DNA of 56,917 bases, from contig DASXUC010000161.1 in the NCBI GenBank assembly GCA_036505015.1, forward strand, positions 1 through 56,917. Reading direction: 5' to 3'. This DNA comes from DASXUC01 sp036505015 (lineage in GTDB: Bacteria; Sysuimicrobiota; Sysuimicrobiia; Sysuimicrobiales; Kaftiobacteriaceae). Numbering within the stretch: position 1 is the stretch's first letter; the number at the start of each line of letters is the position of its first letter. The position numbers were made by a program, and so were the translations under genes. Positions 43,324 through 52,093 of the stretch are shown here, piece after piece. The notes beneath the pieces were generated by a model that made no database searches, was not told where the DNA came from, and saw only the letters and a program-made list of their open reading frames with translations.

Positions 43324-43629
43324 CTAGCGGGGTTGCTGGGGCGGCGGCTCGCCGGGGAGCGGCTGGGGTTCCGCACCGAGGGGTGCCGGGCGCTGCCGCT
43401 GGGCCTCACGCAGACGTAATTCCGCATTCCTGACCTGCGCGCGCAATTCGCGATGCCTGAAGAATCCGGCAACGTAAAGGATGAACGCCCCGATGAGCAG
43501 CGAGGCAATCATCGCGTACCCGAGCAGCGTATCGTACCGCCACCCCAGGAAGGTGACCGAGACCGGCGTCCGGTTCTCCAGCGTAAAGACAGCGACCAGC
43601 AAAAGCAGAATCACGCCGATGACAACCAT
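43324..43629 (-). CDS. lapA: LapA-domain membrane protein (DUF1049)
   Basis: A 101-aa protein with two membrane segments (about 3-15 and 36-58) separated by ENRTPVSVTFLGWRYDTLLG, the hallmark of LapA/YciS-like proteins, followed by a coiled-coil helix (RHRELRAQVRNAELRLREAQRQR) and a Pro-rich tail. In proteobacteria LapA helps lipopolysaccharide regulation, but the domain is broader and its role in Gram-positive-like lineages is unknown. It precedes recJ by 45 bases. Confidence 0.8.
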   Translation of the reverse strand: MVVIGVILLLLVAVFTLENRTPVSVTFLGWRYDTLLGYAMIASLLIGAFILYVAGFFRHRELRAQVRNAELRLREAQRQRPAPLGAEPQPLPGEPPPQQPR

Positions 43630-43750
43630 CGCTCACGCCCTATTCTCGCGGCTGCGCATCGAACATCCGTTTCATTGTACTGACGCCGCCGTTGCTCTGT
43701 CAAACGAACCGGCATTGCGGCAGTAGGTAAGTATGGACGAGCGCGTCGGC

Positions 43751-43970
43751 GGTTGTGCTCGGGAGCGGCCACTCGCTCCGGTCGGGCGGCTCGGATTGAC
43801 GTCGCAGGCCTCACGTTCCCTGGTGCGCTCGCCTGCCAACCGTTCCGACGGATCACTACGGTCCCTCCCGTTCTCCGGGGACCTGACTGCGGCGATTCCC
43901 CGCCTCACGGCCTGCGCTGTGGTTGCCGCCCTCCAACGTCGCTCGGTGGGCGCCCCACTCGCCCGCCGCC
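43751..43970. repeat. Dispersed non-coding repeat, copy 2
   Basis: Same element as at 1-222, same orientation, about four-fifths identical with a few small indels. Boundaries are sharp: similarity starts at GGTTGTGCTCGGG (43751) and stops after CTCGCCCGCCGCC (43970). It lies in the 626-base gap between lapA (minus, upstream of recJ) and the 3' end of the KimA-like gene. Confidence 0.85.
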
Positions 43971-44255
43971 CGTTCCGTCGATGCCGACGAACAGGTGGAC
44001 ACTCCCCGTGCGAGACGGTGGAGGGCCTTGGTGCACTCTCGGGCTCATGCGGGGGGCGGGGGTGTCCGAATGGGAGGATCCACACCGGGCGGAGGGGCCC
44101 AGGAGGACGCCCCCGCCCCCAGTGTGTCTCCGGTCGAGGACAGACCGGCCCTCCACCGTCTCTGCGAAGAGACTGTGTTGAAGTGGCCCAGTATCGGCAT
44201 TGCCATAGTCGGCGGGAATGGAGTGGGGCGGCGGCCGGGATCGGGTGACCGAAAC
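43971..44255. ncRNA. Strongly structured gene-free tail, possible structured RNA
   Basis: No gene is supportable. A perfect 16-bp inverted repeat (44012-44027 with 44147-44162) encloses a second 16-bp one with a single mismatch, a G-U wobble when read as plus-strand RNA (44052-44067 with 44105-44120), plus CCGGTC/GACCGG inside the right flank. The nested long stems suggest a compact RNA fold or a cruciform on either strand. With the adjacent repeat it could form one transcript of about 400 nt; it may also terminate the KimA-like gene's transcript. Confidence 0.5.
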
Positions 44256-46304
44256 TCAGCGGCCGACGATGGAGCGGATGATCGCGCTGAACGCGAAGCC
44301 GGCCAGCAGGAGGACCAGGAGGACCCCCAGGACCTCTTCGACGATGGCGGGCCATCCGTTGATCAGCGCCAGCACGAACGCGGCCCCGACCAGCAGCGAC
44401 AGCGCGGCCGCGGCCAGCAAGGGGATGGAGGTGACCGGCCGCACGCCGGGGCCGGCGCCCTGCTCCGGCGTTTCCAGGTAGTATGGCACGTCGGTGACGA
44501 CGCTTGCCCGGTGGCCGTGGCGCCGCCGGAAATACAGGGCAAGCTTCAGCAGCAGCGCGGCCTGCCCGTGCAGGAAGAAGTGCCACCACCGCGTTGGCAC
44601 AAACTCCGGCAGCACGACCGTGATGCGCTGGTCGAACCCGATCTCCCATTCCAGATCGTCCAGATACTGCAGCAGGGGATCGATGACCGATCGATACGGC
44701 GACTCCAGCACCACGAGCGGGATACCCATCCCCCATCGTTCCCACTTCTCCCGGATGTCTTCGGTGCGCCGCGGGTCGATGTCGACGACGACCGCCACGA
44801 CGTCATCGCTGACCGACCGTGCGTACTGCAGCGCGGCCAGCACCCCGCGGTGCAGCCCGGCGATGGGGACCACGACTTTGTGGCGCCGGACCGGGTCCGG
44901 GGGGGTCGCGCCGACGAGACTGAGCTGGGCCCGTACTTCCTCGTAATGCTGGTGGATGCGATACATGATCCAGACGTTCAGCGGGACCAGCAGCATCACG
45001 ATCCACGCCCCGCGGGCGAATTTCGTGATCACGACGACGGCCAGCACGATTGCCGTCACGACGCTGCCGATCCCGTTGATCAGCAGGTTGCGGGTCCAGC
45101 CGGGGCCCCGGCGCGTCCACCACCGCTTCACCATCCCGGCCTGCGAGAGGGTAAACGAGAGGAACACGCCGACCGCGTAGAGCGGGATCAGTGCGTGCGT
45201 ACTGGCGTGGAAGAGGAACACCAGGAATCCGGAGAGCAGGGCCAGCACGGCGATGCCGTTGGCGAACACCAGCCGGTCGCCGAGGTTGGCAAGCTGCCGC
45301 GGCAGGAAGCCGTCGCGCGCCAGGATCGACGACAGGCGGGGGAAATCCGCGAAGCTGGTGTTGGCGGCGAGAATGAGAATGAAGGCCGTGGTGAACTGCA
45401 CGGTAAAGTAGGCCGCGCCTCCACCGAAGATCTGCCGGGCGATCTGCGAGACCACCGTCTCGTGCTCGCGCGGGGTGATGCCCAGCTGGTGGGCGAGGAA
45501 GGTCAGCCCGAGGAACAGGCTGATCAGAATCGTGGCCATCCAGATCAACGTCACTCCCGCATTGCGCGACTCCGGCTGGCGAAAAGCCGGGATGCCGTTG
45601 CTGATGGCCTCCACCCCGGTCATCGCCGCCGAGCCGGACGAGTAGGCACGCAGGATCAGGAACAGCGCGAGGGGAGCCAGGGCTCCGCCGGGCTCGATGT
45701 GCGGGGGCACCGGTGTCTGCCCCCACGTCCGGGCCAGGCCGAGGGCGATCAGCCCGCCGACGCTGAAGATGAACGCGTAGGTGGGAATGGCAAAGATGGT
45801 CGCGGACTCGCGCACTCCCCGCAGGTTGATGACCGCAATCACGACGATCGCGGCCAGCGACAGCGCCACCCGGACCGCGAACAATCCCGGGACGGCCGAC
45901 GTAATGGCGGCCACGCCGGCCGCGACGCTGACGGACACGGTCAGCACGTAGTCGATCAGCAGCGCCGCCGCGGCCACCAACCCCGGCCACATCCCCAGGT
46001 TGTCATGCGCCACGATGTAGGCGCCCCCGCCGGTCGGGTAGGCGTGGATGGTCTGGTAGTAGGAAAACGCCACGATGGCCAGCACCGCGGAAATAGCGAT
46101 CGCAATCGGCATGGCCAGAGGCAGCGCGGCCGCGCCGGCGGTGACCAGCACGATGAGGATCTCTTCGGTCGCGTACGCGGTCGATGACAGCGCATCCGAT
46201 GAGAAGACCGCCAGGCCCTTGAGCTTCGTGATGCGCTGATGGATCAGCTGCGAGGTGGCAAGGGGAGGACCGATGAAGAACTGCTTGATCGCCGCTCTGG
46301 CCAT
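44256..46304 (-). CDS. APC-superfamily permease, KimA/YdaO-like (potassium or amino acid)
   Basis: A 682-aa membrane protein. The N-terminus GPPLATSQLIHQRITKLKGLAVFSSDALSSTAYATEEILIVL is the signature of the KimA/YdaO group of high-affinity K+/H+ symporters; twelve hydrophobic segments follow to about residue 440, then a cytoplasmic USP-like domain (RRHKVVVPIAGLHRGVLAALQYARSVSDDVVAVVVDIDP) and, unusually, two further hydrophobic segments at the end (about 625-675). KimA proteins are often controlled by c-di-AMP; the 49-base upstream gap is too short for a ydaO riboswitch. Probably co-transcribed with hppA. Confidence 0.78.
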   Translation of the reverse strand: MARAAIKQFFIGPPLATSQLIHQRITKLKGLAVFSSDALSSTAYATEEILIVLVTAGAAALPLAMPIAIAISAVLAIVAFSYYQTIHAYPTGGGAYIVAHDNLGMWPGLVAAAALLIDYVLTVSVSVAAGVAAITSAVPGLFAVRVALSLAAIVVIAVINLRGVRESATIFAIPTYAFIFSVGGLIALGLARTWGQTPVPPHIEPGGALAPLALFLILRAYSSGSAAMTGVEAISNGIPAFRQPESRNAGVTLIWMATILISLFLGLTFLAHQLGITPREHETVVSQIARQIFGGGAAYFTVQFTTAFILILAANTSFADFPRLSSILARDGFLPRQLANLGDRLVFANGIAVLALLSGFLVFLFHASTHALIPLYAVGVFLSFTLSQAGMVKRWWTRRGPGWTRNLLINGIGSVVTAIVLAVVVITKFARGAWIVMLLVPLNVWIMYRIHQHYEEVRAQLSLVGATPPDPVRRHKVVVPIAGLHRGVLAALQYARSVSDDVVAVVVDIDPRRTEDIREKWERWGMGIPLVVLESPYRSVIDPLLQYLDDLEWEIGFDQRITVVLPEFVPTRWWHFFLHGQAALLLKLALYFRRRHGHRASVVTDVPYYLETPEQGAGPGVRPVTSIPLLAAAALSLLVGAAFVLALINGWPAIVEEVLGVLLVLLLAGFAFSAIIRSIVGR

Positions 46305-46353
46305 TGTGGCCTACCCTACACGATTGTGCAGGTCGTGTGACTCGGTGTCGCGC

Positions 46354-48666
46354 TTATTCGGCCATGTCCAGCGTCGTGCGCCGGCTGAAGAACACTGCAC
46401 CCGCGACCAGGGCGAGGCCGATCGCGACCACGGCGGCACGCACCGCCAGTGACATCGGCTGGATGACGACCGGGGCGATGAGAATCGCCACCAGGTTCAT
46501 CACTTTGATCAGCGGGTTCAGCGCCGGCCCGGCCGTGTCTTTCAGGGGATCGCCGACCGTGTCGCCGATCACGCCGGCCTTGTGCGCGTCCGTACCCTTC
46601 CCGCCGAGGTATCCGTCTTCGATCTTCTTCTTCGCGTTGTCCCACGCCCCGCCGGTGTTGGCCATGAAGACCGCAAGCAACTGCGCCGTGAGAATCGCGC
46701 CGCCCAGATACGCTCCCAGCGCTCCGGCCCCAAGCGCAAACCCGACGACGATGGGCACGGCGATGCCGATGATCCCCGGGCCCAGCAGTTCGCGCTGTGA
46801 CGCTCTGGTCACGATGTCCACCGCGCGGGAGTAGTCGGGGCGCGTCGTTCCGGCCATGATGCCGGGAAACTCCCGGAATTGGCGGCGAACCTCTTCGACC
46901 ACGAGGAACGCCGTGCGGCCCACGGCGCGTATGAGGAACGCCGACACCAGAAACGGCACCGCACCGCCGATGAGCAGCCCGATGAAGACCAGCGGCAAGT
47001 TCACCTGGATGCCGACCCGGTTTAGGAGCTCTCCGGCCTGGCTCGCACCGGCCCCGGCGAGGTCGGCCACGCGCACGAACAACTGCGCCTCGTCCACGTA
47101 GGATCGGAACAGCGCAATGGCCGCGACCACGGCGGTGGCAATCGCGAAGCCCTTGGTCAACGCCTTCGTCGTGTTGCCGATCTGGTCCAGGCGCGCCACG
47201 ATGCGGCCGGCCAGGGACTCCCCTTTCTCGACGCCGGACATCTCAAAGATTCCGTTGGCATTGTCGACGATGGGCCCGAAGGTGTCCATGGCGAGGATGA
47301 ACCCCGTGGTCGTCAGCAGCCCGAGTCCCGCCAGCGCGATCCCGTAGGCCGCCAGCGCGACACTGCCGCCGAAGATCGCGTAGGAGGCCACGAGCGTGAC
47401 GGCGATGGCCAGGATCGACCAGACGGTGCTTTCCAGTCCCGACCCCAGTCCCGTCAGCAGCAGCGTGGCGGGCCCGGTCTTCGCCGAATAGGCGATCTCG
47501 CTCACCGCCGCCCGATCCGGGTGCGTGAACGCCTCGGTCAGCCGGCTGATCACGATCGCCAGCAGAATGCCGGTCAGCGTGGCGAAGAAGAACCGGAAGT
47601 CGGGGGCGTGGGTGGTCGGATCGCGCAGGTACACCGCGTTCACCAGGCCGAACCCGACAACGGAGAGCAGCGCGGCGGCCCAGAACCCGACGTTGATCGG
47701 CTTCATCGGATCGCCGATGGCCTCGTCGCGTCCCCGCACCAGCCAGGTGCCCGCCATCGAGGCGAAGACGCCGATCGCGCGGACCAGCAGCGGGAAGATG
47801 ATCAGCTTGAGCGCAAACCCCGCCGCCATCGCCGGTCCGCCGTAGCGGGCGACGAAATCGGAATCCAGCAGCGTGGCCGCACCGAGGATGATCGCAGCGA
47901 CCAGCGTCACCTCGTAGCTCTCGAAGACGTCGGCGGCCATCCCGGCGCAGTCCCCCACGTTGTCCCCAACGTTGTCGGCGATGACGGCCGCGTTGCGGGG
48001 GTCATCCTCGGGGATGCCGACCTCGACCTTCCCTACCAGATCGGCACCGACATCGGCGGCCTTGGTGTAGATGCCGCCGCCCACGCGCATGAACGCGGCG
48101 ACCAGCGAGCCGCCGAAACCGAATCCGATCAGCACCTTTGTGGCGTTGTCGCGAAACAGCATGAAGATGATCGTCGCGCCCAGCAGGCCCAACCCCACCG
48201 TGAACATGCCGGAGATCGTGCCGGCCTGGAAGGCGATCTGCAGGGCCTCCCGGTAGCTGCGGCGCGCCGCGTTGGCGACCCGCACGTTGCCGCGCACCGC
48301 GGACGTCATGCCGACGTACCCTGCCCCGTACGACGCAACGCATCCCAGCAGGAACGCGGCGGCGATGCCGATCGCCAGGACCGGGTTGCCCGCGTAGATC
48401 GGCCGGTACAGCAGGTACAGTCCCAAGGTTACGACCGCGATGAACGGCAGCATCGTGCGCAGCTGCCGCGACAGGTACGCCAGCGCGCCCTCCTGAATCG
48501 CCGCCGCCACCGCCACCATCGACTCCGGCCCGGGGTCGCGCGCCAGCACCCGCTGCCGCAAATACCACCCATACACCAGCGCGATGATGCTGCTGGCCAG
48601 CACAACCCACAGCAGCGTCGTTTCCAGCGATCCGAATGGCGGCAGCGTCAGAGACGATTCGGTCAT
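46354..48666 (-). CDS. hppA: Membrane proton-translocating pyrophosphatase, K+-independent type
   Basis: Couples pyrophosphate hydrolysis to proton export. The 770-aa protein has about 16 membrane segments, the PPi-binding site GGGIYTKAADVGADLVGKVE, DDPRNAAVIADNVGDNVGDCAGMAADVFESY, DTFGPIVDNANGI and GVIGDTVGDPLKDTAGPALNPLIKV. The cation-site motif GNTTKALTKG carries Lys where K+-dependent enzymes have Ala, pointing to the K+-independent H+-pumping class. Its ATG overlaps the secF stop (ATGA). Confidence 0.96.
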   Translation of the reverse strand: MTESSLTLPPFGSLETTLLWVVLASSIIALVYGWYLRQRVLARDPGPESMVAVAAAIQEGALAYLSRQLRTMLPFIAVVTLGLYLLYRPIYAGNPVLAIGIAAAFLLGCVASYGAGYVGMTSAVRGNVRVANAARRSYREALQIAFQAGTISGMFTVGLGLLGATIIFMLFRDNATKVLIGFGFGGSLVAAFMRVGGGIYTKAADVGADLVGKVEVGIPEDDPRNAAVIADNVGDNVGDCAGMAADVFESYEVTLVAAIILGAATLLDSDFVARYGGPAMAAGFALKLIIFPLLVRAIGVFASMAGTWLVRGRDEAIGDPMKPINVGFWAAALLSVVGFGLVNAVYLRDPTTHAPDFRFFFATLTGILLAIVISRLTEAFTHPDRAAVSEIAYSAKTGPATLLLTGLGSGLESTVWSILAIAVTLVASYAIFGGSVALAAYGIALAGLGLLTTTGFILAMDTFGPIVDNANGIFEMSGVEKGESLAGRIVARLDQIGNTTKALTKGFAIATAVVAAIALFRSYVDEAQLFVRVADLAGAGASQAGELLNRVGIQVNLPLVFIGLLIGGAVPFLVSAFLIRAVGRTAFLVVEEVRRQFREFPGIMAGTTRPDYSRAVDIVTRASQRELLGPGIIGIAVPIVVGFALGAGALGAYLGGAILTAQLLAVFMANTGGAWDNAKKKIEDGYLGGKGTDAHKAGVIGDTVGDPLKDTAGPALNPLIKVMNLVAILIAPVVIQPMSLAVRAAVVAIGLALVAGAVFFSRRTTLDMAE

Positions 48667-49679
48667 CGGCGGCCCCGGCTGCGCCGGCGCTTGCGGGGCG
48701 GATTCGAGAAGACCACCGGCGCGCCGCTGTCCGGTGCGGCCGATCGGTCGGCGGTCACCACGGGCTGGCGGACCGGTTCCGCGGCACCCCGCCCGGCCCG
48801 CCGTTCACTCCAGAAGTTCCAGTCCACCAGGATGGGACAGGCGATCAGGATCGAGGAGTATCCGCCGGTAAAGATGCCGACCATCAGCCCGAATGCAAAG
48901 TTGTGGATGGTGGCTCCTCCAAACACGTACACCGCGGCGATGGCCAGGATCGTGGTCAGCGCGGTGTTGATCGATCGCACCAGCGCCTCCAGGATGCTGC
49001 GGTTCACCAGCCGGTCAAACGGCTCCCGCGTGCGCTGCGCGAGATTCTCACGGATGCGGTCGAACAACACCACCGTATCGTTGATCGAGTACCCCACGAC
49101 CGTCAGCAGGACGGCCACAAACGAGCTGTCGACCTCCAGCCGGAGGATCGCAAACACGCCGATCACCACCAGCAGGTCGTGCAGCAGCGACGCGTCCGCG
49201 GCGATCGCGAAACGGATCGACTTGAAGCGTATCGCGATGTAGATGATCTGCAGGGCCAGTCCGATGATGACGGCAAGGATGGCGATGTTGCGCAGCTCCT
49301 CGCCGATCCGCGGGCCGACCGCGTCCTGGCGCAGCACCGTAGCCTTCCCGAACCGGTCCTGCAGCGCGCGGATCAGGGCGGCGGCCTTGCCGGGTTCGAG
49401 GGGGCGGGTGCGGATCAGAACCTCCTGATCCGATTTCTGAATCACGCTCTGTCCGGTGGTAAACTGATCGACGACCGGCCGCACGTCGCCGACGCTGAAT
49501 TCCTTTTCCAGCCGCAGCTGCAGGAAGTTGCCGCCGGTGAAGTCCACGCCCCAGTTCAGCGCCCCGTGGCCCTGCACGGTGTTGTAGATCAGCGCGATGA
49601 TACCCGGCAGAATGATGAGCAGCGACAGCGCGTACCCGAACCGCCGCCGGCCGATGATGTCCCAGCTACGCCCGTTCAA
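48663..49679 (-). CDS. secF: Protein translocase subunit SecF
   Basis: A 338-aa RND-type accessory subunit of the Sec translocon. WGVDFTGGNFLQLRL is the first periplasmic signature; GYSINDTVVLFDRIREN and LTTILAIAAVYVFGGATIHNFAFGLMVGIFTGGYSSILIACPILV are the membrane motifs. A basic tail (RKRRRSRGRR) ends it. I chose the TTG at 49679 because GGAGGG lies seven bases upstream and the product begins at the usual point; upstream in-frame codons overlap secD and give Cys/Arg-rich noise. Confidence 0.93.
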   Translation of the reverse strand: MNGRSWDIIGRRRFGYALSLLIILPGIIALIYNTVQGHGALNWGVDFTGGNFLQLRLEKEFSVGDVRPVVDQFTTGQSVIQKSDQEVLIRTRPLEPGKAAALIRALQDRFGKATVLRQDAVGPRIGEELRNIAILAVIIGLALQIIYIAIRFKSIRFAIAADASLLHDLLVVIGVFAILRLEVDSSFVAVLLTVVGYSINDTVVLFDRIRENLAQRTREPFDRLVNRSILEALVRSINTALTTILAIAAVYVFGGATIHNFAFGLMVGIFTGGYSSILIACPILVDWNFWSERRAGRGAAEPVRQPVVTADRSAAPDSGAPVVFSNPPRKRRRSRGRR

Positions 49680-51027
49680 CGGCGGCCCTCCCCCCGCTGC
49701 CCAGCCGCAGCAGCATCCGCTGTCCACCCATCTCCGACGCCGCCTCCACAAACGTCCGGGTGACGGAAATGGCGGAGAACATGTGCGCGACGATGCCCAC
49801 CGTCAGCGTGACGGCAAAGCCGCGGATGGGTCCGCTGCCCATCGCAAACAAGACCACCGCGGCCAGCAGCGTGGTTACGTTCGAATCGATGATCGTCACG
49901 AAGGCGCGGCTCCATCCGGTGTTGATGGCCGACCGCAGGGCCTTCCCGGCTCGAAGTTCTTCTTTCACTTTCTCAAAGATAATCACGTTGGCGTCGACGG
50001 CCATGCCGACCGACAGGATCAACGCGGCGATTCCCGGCAGCGTCAATGTGGCGTGCAGCCCGGTGAGGATCGCCAGCAGCAGGACGAAATACACGCCGAG
50101 TGCGAGATCGGCGAGGATGCCGGCAAACCCGTAGTACAGCACCATGAACAGAATCACCATCACGCCGGCCACCCAGCCCGCGCGGAGACTCTGCTGGATC
50201 GAGTCCCGGCCCAGCACAGGACCGACCGTGCGATTTTCCACGACCTCCACGGGTACCGGCAGCGCGCCGCCCCGCAGCAGGACGGCCAATTCACGCGCTT
50301 CCGTCAGATCCTTGAAGCCGCCGCTGATCTGTCCGCGGCCGCCGGTGATGCGGTCGCGGATCACCGGGGACGAGATGACCTCGTTGTCCAGCACGATCGT
50401 CAGGTACCGGCCGACGTGCTGGGCCGTGAAGTCCTCGAACGTCTTCGCCCCCGCGCCCTTGAACTGGAAGTTGACGATCGGTTCGGTGGTCGTCTGGTCG
50501 AACGAGGCCTGCGCGTCGGCCAGATCGGCGCCGGTGAGAATGACCTTCTTTGGCAGCGGGAGCGGTTTCGCCGGCGGCGGCAGGGTCACCGTCTTGCCGT
50601 CGGCCGACCAGCGCGCGCCGTGCGGCAGCTGCGTGGTGCCGGTATCCACAAACTCCAGCAGCGCCGTTTTCCCGATCAGGGCGATGGCGCGCTCAGGATC
50701 CTGAATGCCCGGCAGCTCGACGATGATCCGGCTGCTGCCCTGGCGCTGGATCGTGGGTTCGACAACCCCAAGCTGATCGACCCGGTTCTCAATCACGTGC
50801 GCCGCGGCGTCAACCGCTTCGGACGTCACCTTGATCGCGGGCGTATCGTGCGCCTCCAGCACGAGGTGGCTCCCGCCCTGCAGGTCCAATCCGAGGTTCA
50901 TGTGCAGCGCCGGGGCCTGCGGCTGGGGGATGACCCCCTCAAATCGAAACGGAGCGAACGCGATCTGGGCAGCGGCCAGCACGATAATGAGTACAACGAG
51001 CAGCCGGACGTAGGGACGGGACCTCAC
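49666..51027 (-). CDS. secD: Protein translocase subunit SecD
   Basis: A 453-aa RND subunit that aids protein export with SecF. Motifs: LGLDLQGGSHLVLEA near the N-terminus, VIENRVDQLGVVEPTIQRQGSSRIIVELPG, the P1 head domain, then LRGGALPVPVEVVENRTVGPVLGRDSI and GMAVDANVIIFEKVKEELRAGK. GTG start with GAGGAG seven bases upstream. It is divergent from the DUF72 gene. The operon secD-secF-hppA-KimA-like is tightly packed. Confidence 0.95.
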   Translation of the reverse strand: MRSRPYVRLLVVLIIVLAAAQIAFAPFRFEGVIPQPQAPALHMNLGLDLQGGSHLVLEAHDTPAIKVTSEAVDAAAHVIENRVDQLGVVEPTIQRQGSSRIIVELPGIQDPERAIALIGKTALLEFVDTGTTQLPHGARWSADGKTVTLPPPAKPLPLPKKVILTGADLADAQASFDQTTTEPIVNFQFKGAGAKTFEDFTAQHVGRYLTIVLDNEVISSPVIRDRITGGRGQISGGFKDLTEARELAVLLRGGALPVPVEVVENRTVGPVLGRDSIQQSLRAGWVAGVMVILFMVLYYGFAGILADLALGVYFVLLLAILTGLHATLTLPGIAALILSVGMAVDANVIIFEKVKEELRAGKALRSAINTGWSRAFVTIIDSNVTTLLAAVVLFAMGSGPIRGFAVTLTVGIVAHMFSAISVTRTFVEAASEMGGQRMLLRLGSGGRAAVERA

Positions 51028-51145
51028 GCGATCACTCCTCGGGGCTCCGCTGGATGGAGGCGGGCCGATTCATTATAGAAAGCGCCCCCCGGGGAGTCAA
51101 TTCGTCGAGGGTTGATTGCGCAGGGCAGCGAAGCGAACCCGCGAG

Positions 51146-52087
51146 ATGTCGCCGCAGCTGCAGCTGTCCGGGTCGGCGGAGCCGTTGAAGATCGGCGGGT
51201 GCAGCATCTACGCCGGGACGTGCTCGTGGGCCGATCCCAATTTCGTGAAGGAAGGCGGATTCTACCCGCGGGGCGCACGCTCCGATCCGCGCGCGCGGCT
51301 GGAATACTACGCCACCGTGTTCCCCACCGTCGAAGTCGACGCGACCTACCACGCGCTGCAGCCGGCGGAGCGCGCCGCGCAGTGGGTCGCGTGGACGCCG
51401 CCCCAGTTCGTCTTCACGGCCAAAGCATTCGCCCTGTTCACCTGGCACGACACCAACCCGTCACGACTGCCGAGGGAGATCTTCCCGCTGGTGCCCGAGC
51501 ATCTGCGGGACCTCACGGCGGTCGGCGCGGCCGTGCTGCCGGAAGAAGTGGTCAATGCCTGCTGGGATTACTTCAGCGCTTTCGTCGATGCATTCATCAG
51601 CGGCGGCAAGCTCGGGCACGTCCTGTTCCAGTTCCCGAAGGGTCAGGCGTACACGCCGGAGCTGTTCGCGTACCTGGATCGATGGGAACCGTATCTGCGG
51701 AAGTGGCCGATCGCCGTCGAGATCCGGCATCGCAGCTGGCTGGAGGGGCGGGCGCGTCGAGAATTCCTCGCCTATTTGCGGGAACACCAGTATGCGTACG
51801 TGATTCCGGACATGATCCAACGCGCATACCTGCCCCCGCCGGACGTGGAGGTCACCGCACGGTCAAGCGCGATCCGTTTCCACGGCCGCAGCGCGGCGAT
51901 GGCCGAGCGCCGCGCACCGACGACGCGCGTGTACGACTACTACTATAAGGAAGAAGAGTTGCGGCCCTGGGCCGAGACGGTGAAAAATCTGGCCGCAGAA
52001 GTCGATCGGGTGTACCTGCTGTTCAACAACCACTTCCGCGGACAATCGGCCCGCAACGCCCGTGAGATTGTAGCCATGCTCGAGTAG
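51146..52087 (+). CDS. DUF72 family protein (YecE-like TIM barrel)
   Basis: A 313-aa DUF72 protein, recognised by IYAGTCSWADPNFVKEGGFYPRGARSDPRARLEYYATVFPTVEVDATYHALQPAERAAQWVAWTPPQFVFTAKAF, then GHVLFQFPKGQ, WPIAVEIRHRSWL and LLFNNHFRGQSARNAREI. The family is a TIM barrel of unknown activity, suspected of nucleic-acid or endonuclease-like roles. It is monocistronic, divergent from secD, and convergent with the lipase-like gene with six bases between stops. Confidence 0.9.
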   Translation: MSPQLQLSGSAEPLKIGGCSIYAGTCSWADPNFVKEGGFYPRGARSDPRARLEYYATVFPTVEVDATYHALQPAERAAQWVAWTPPQFVFTAKAFALFTWHDTNPSRLPREIFPLVPEHLRDLTAVGAAVLPEEVVNACWDYFSAFVDAFISGGKLGHVLFQFPKGQAYTPELFAYLDRWEPYLRKWPIAVEIRHRSWLEGRARREFLAYLREHQYAYVIPDMIQRAYLPPPDVEVTARSSAIRFHGRSAAMAERRAPTTRVYDYYYKEEELRPWAETVKNLAAEVDRVYLLFNNHFRGQSARNAREIVAMLE

Positions 52088-52093
52088 CCGTCG

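Noticed and set aside
46305..46353. c-di-AMP (ydaO) riboswitch upstream of the KimA-like gene
   Set aside because: Only 49 bases separate it from hppA, too short for that riboswitch, and no matching structure is seen.
49680..49751. Longer SecF with a Cys/Arg-rich N-terminus
   Set aside because: The extension lies inside secD, lacks family similarity, and a TTG with a strong GGAGGG site begins at the conserved region.
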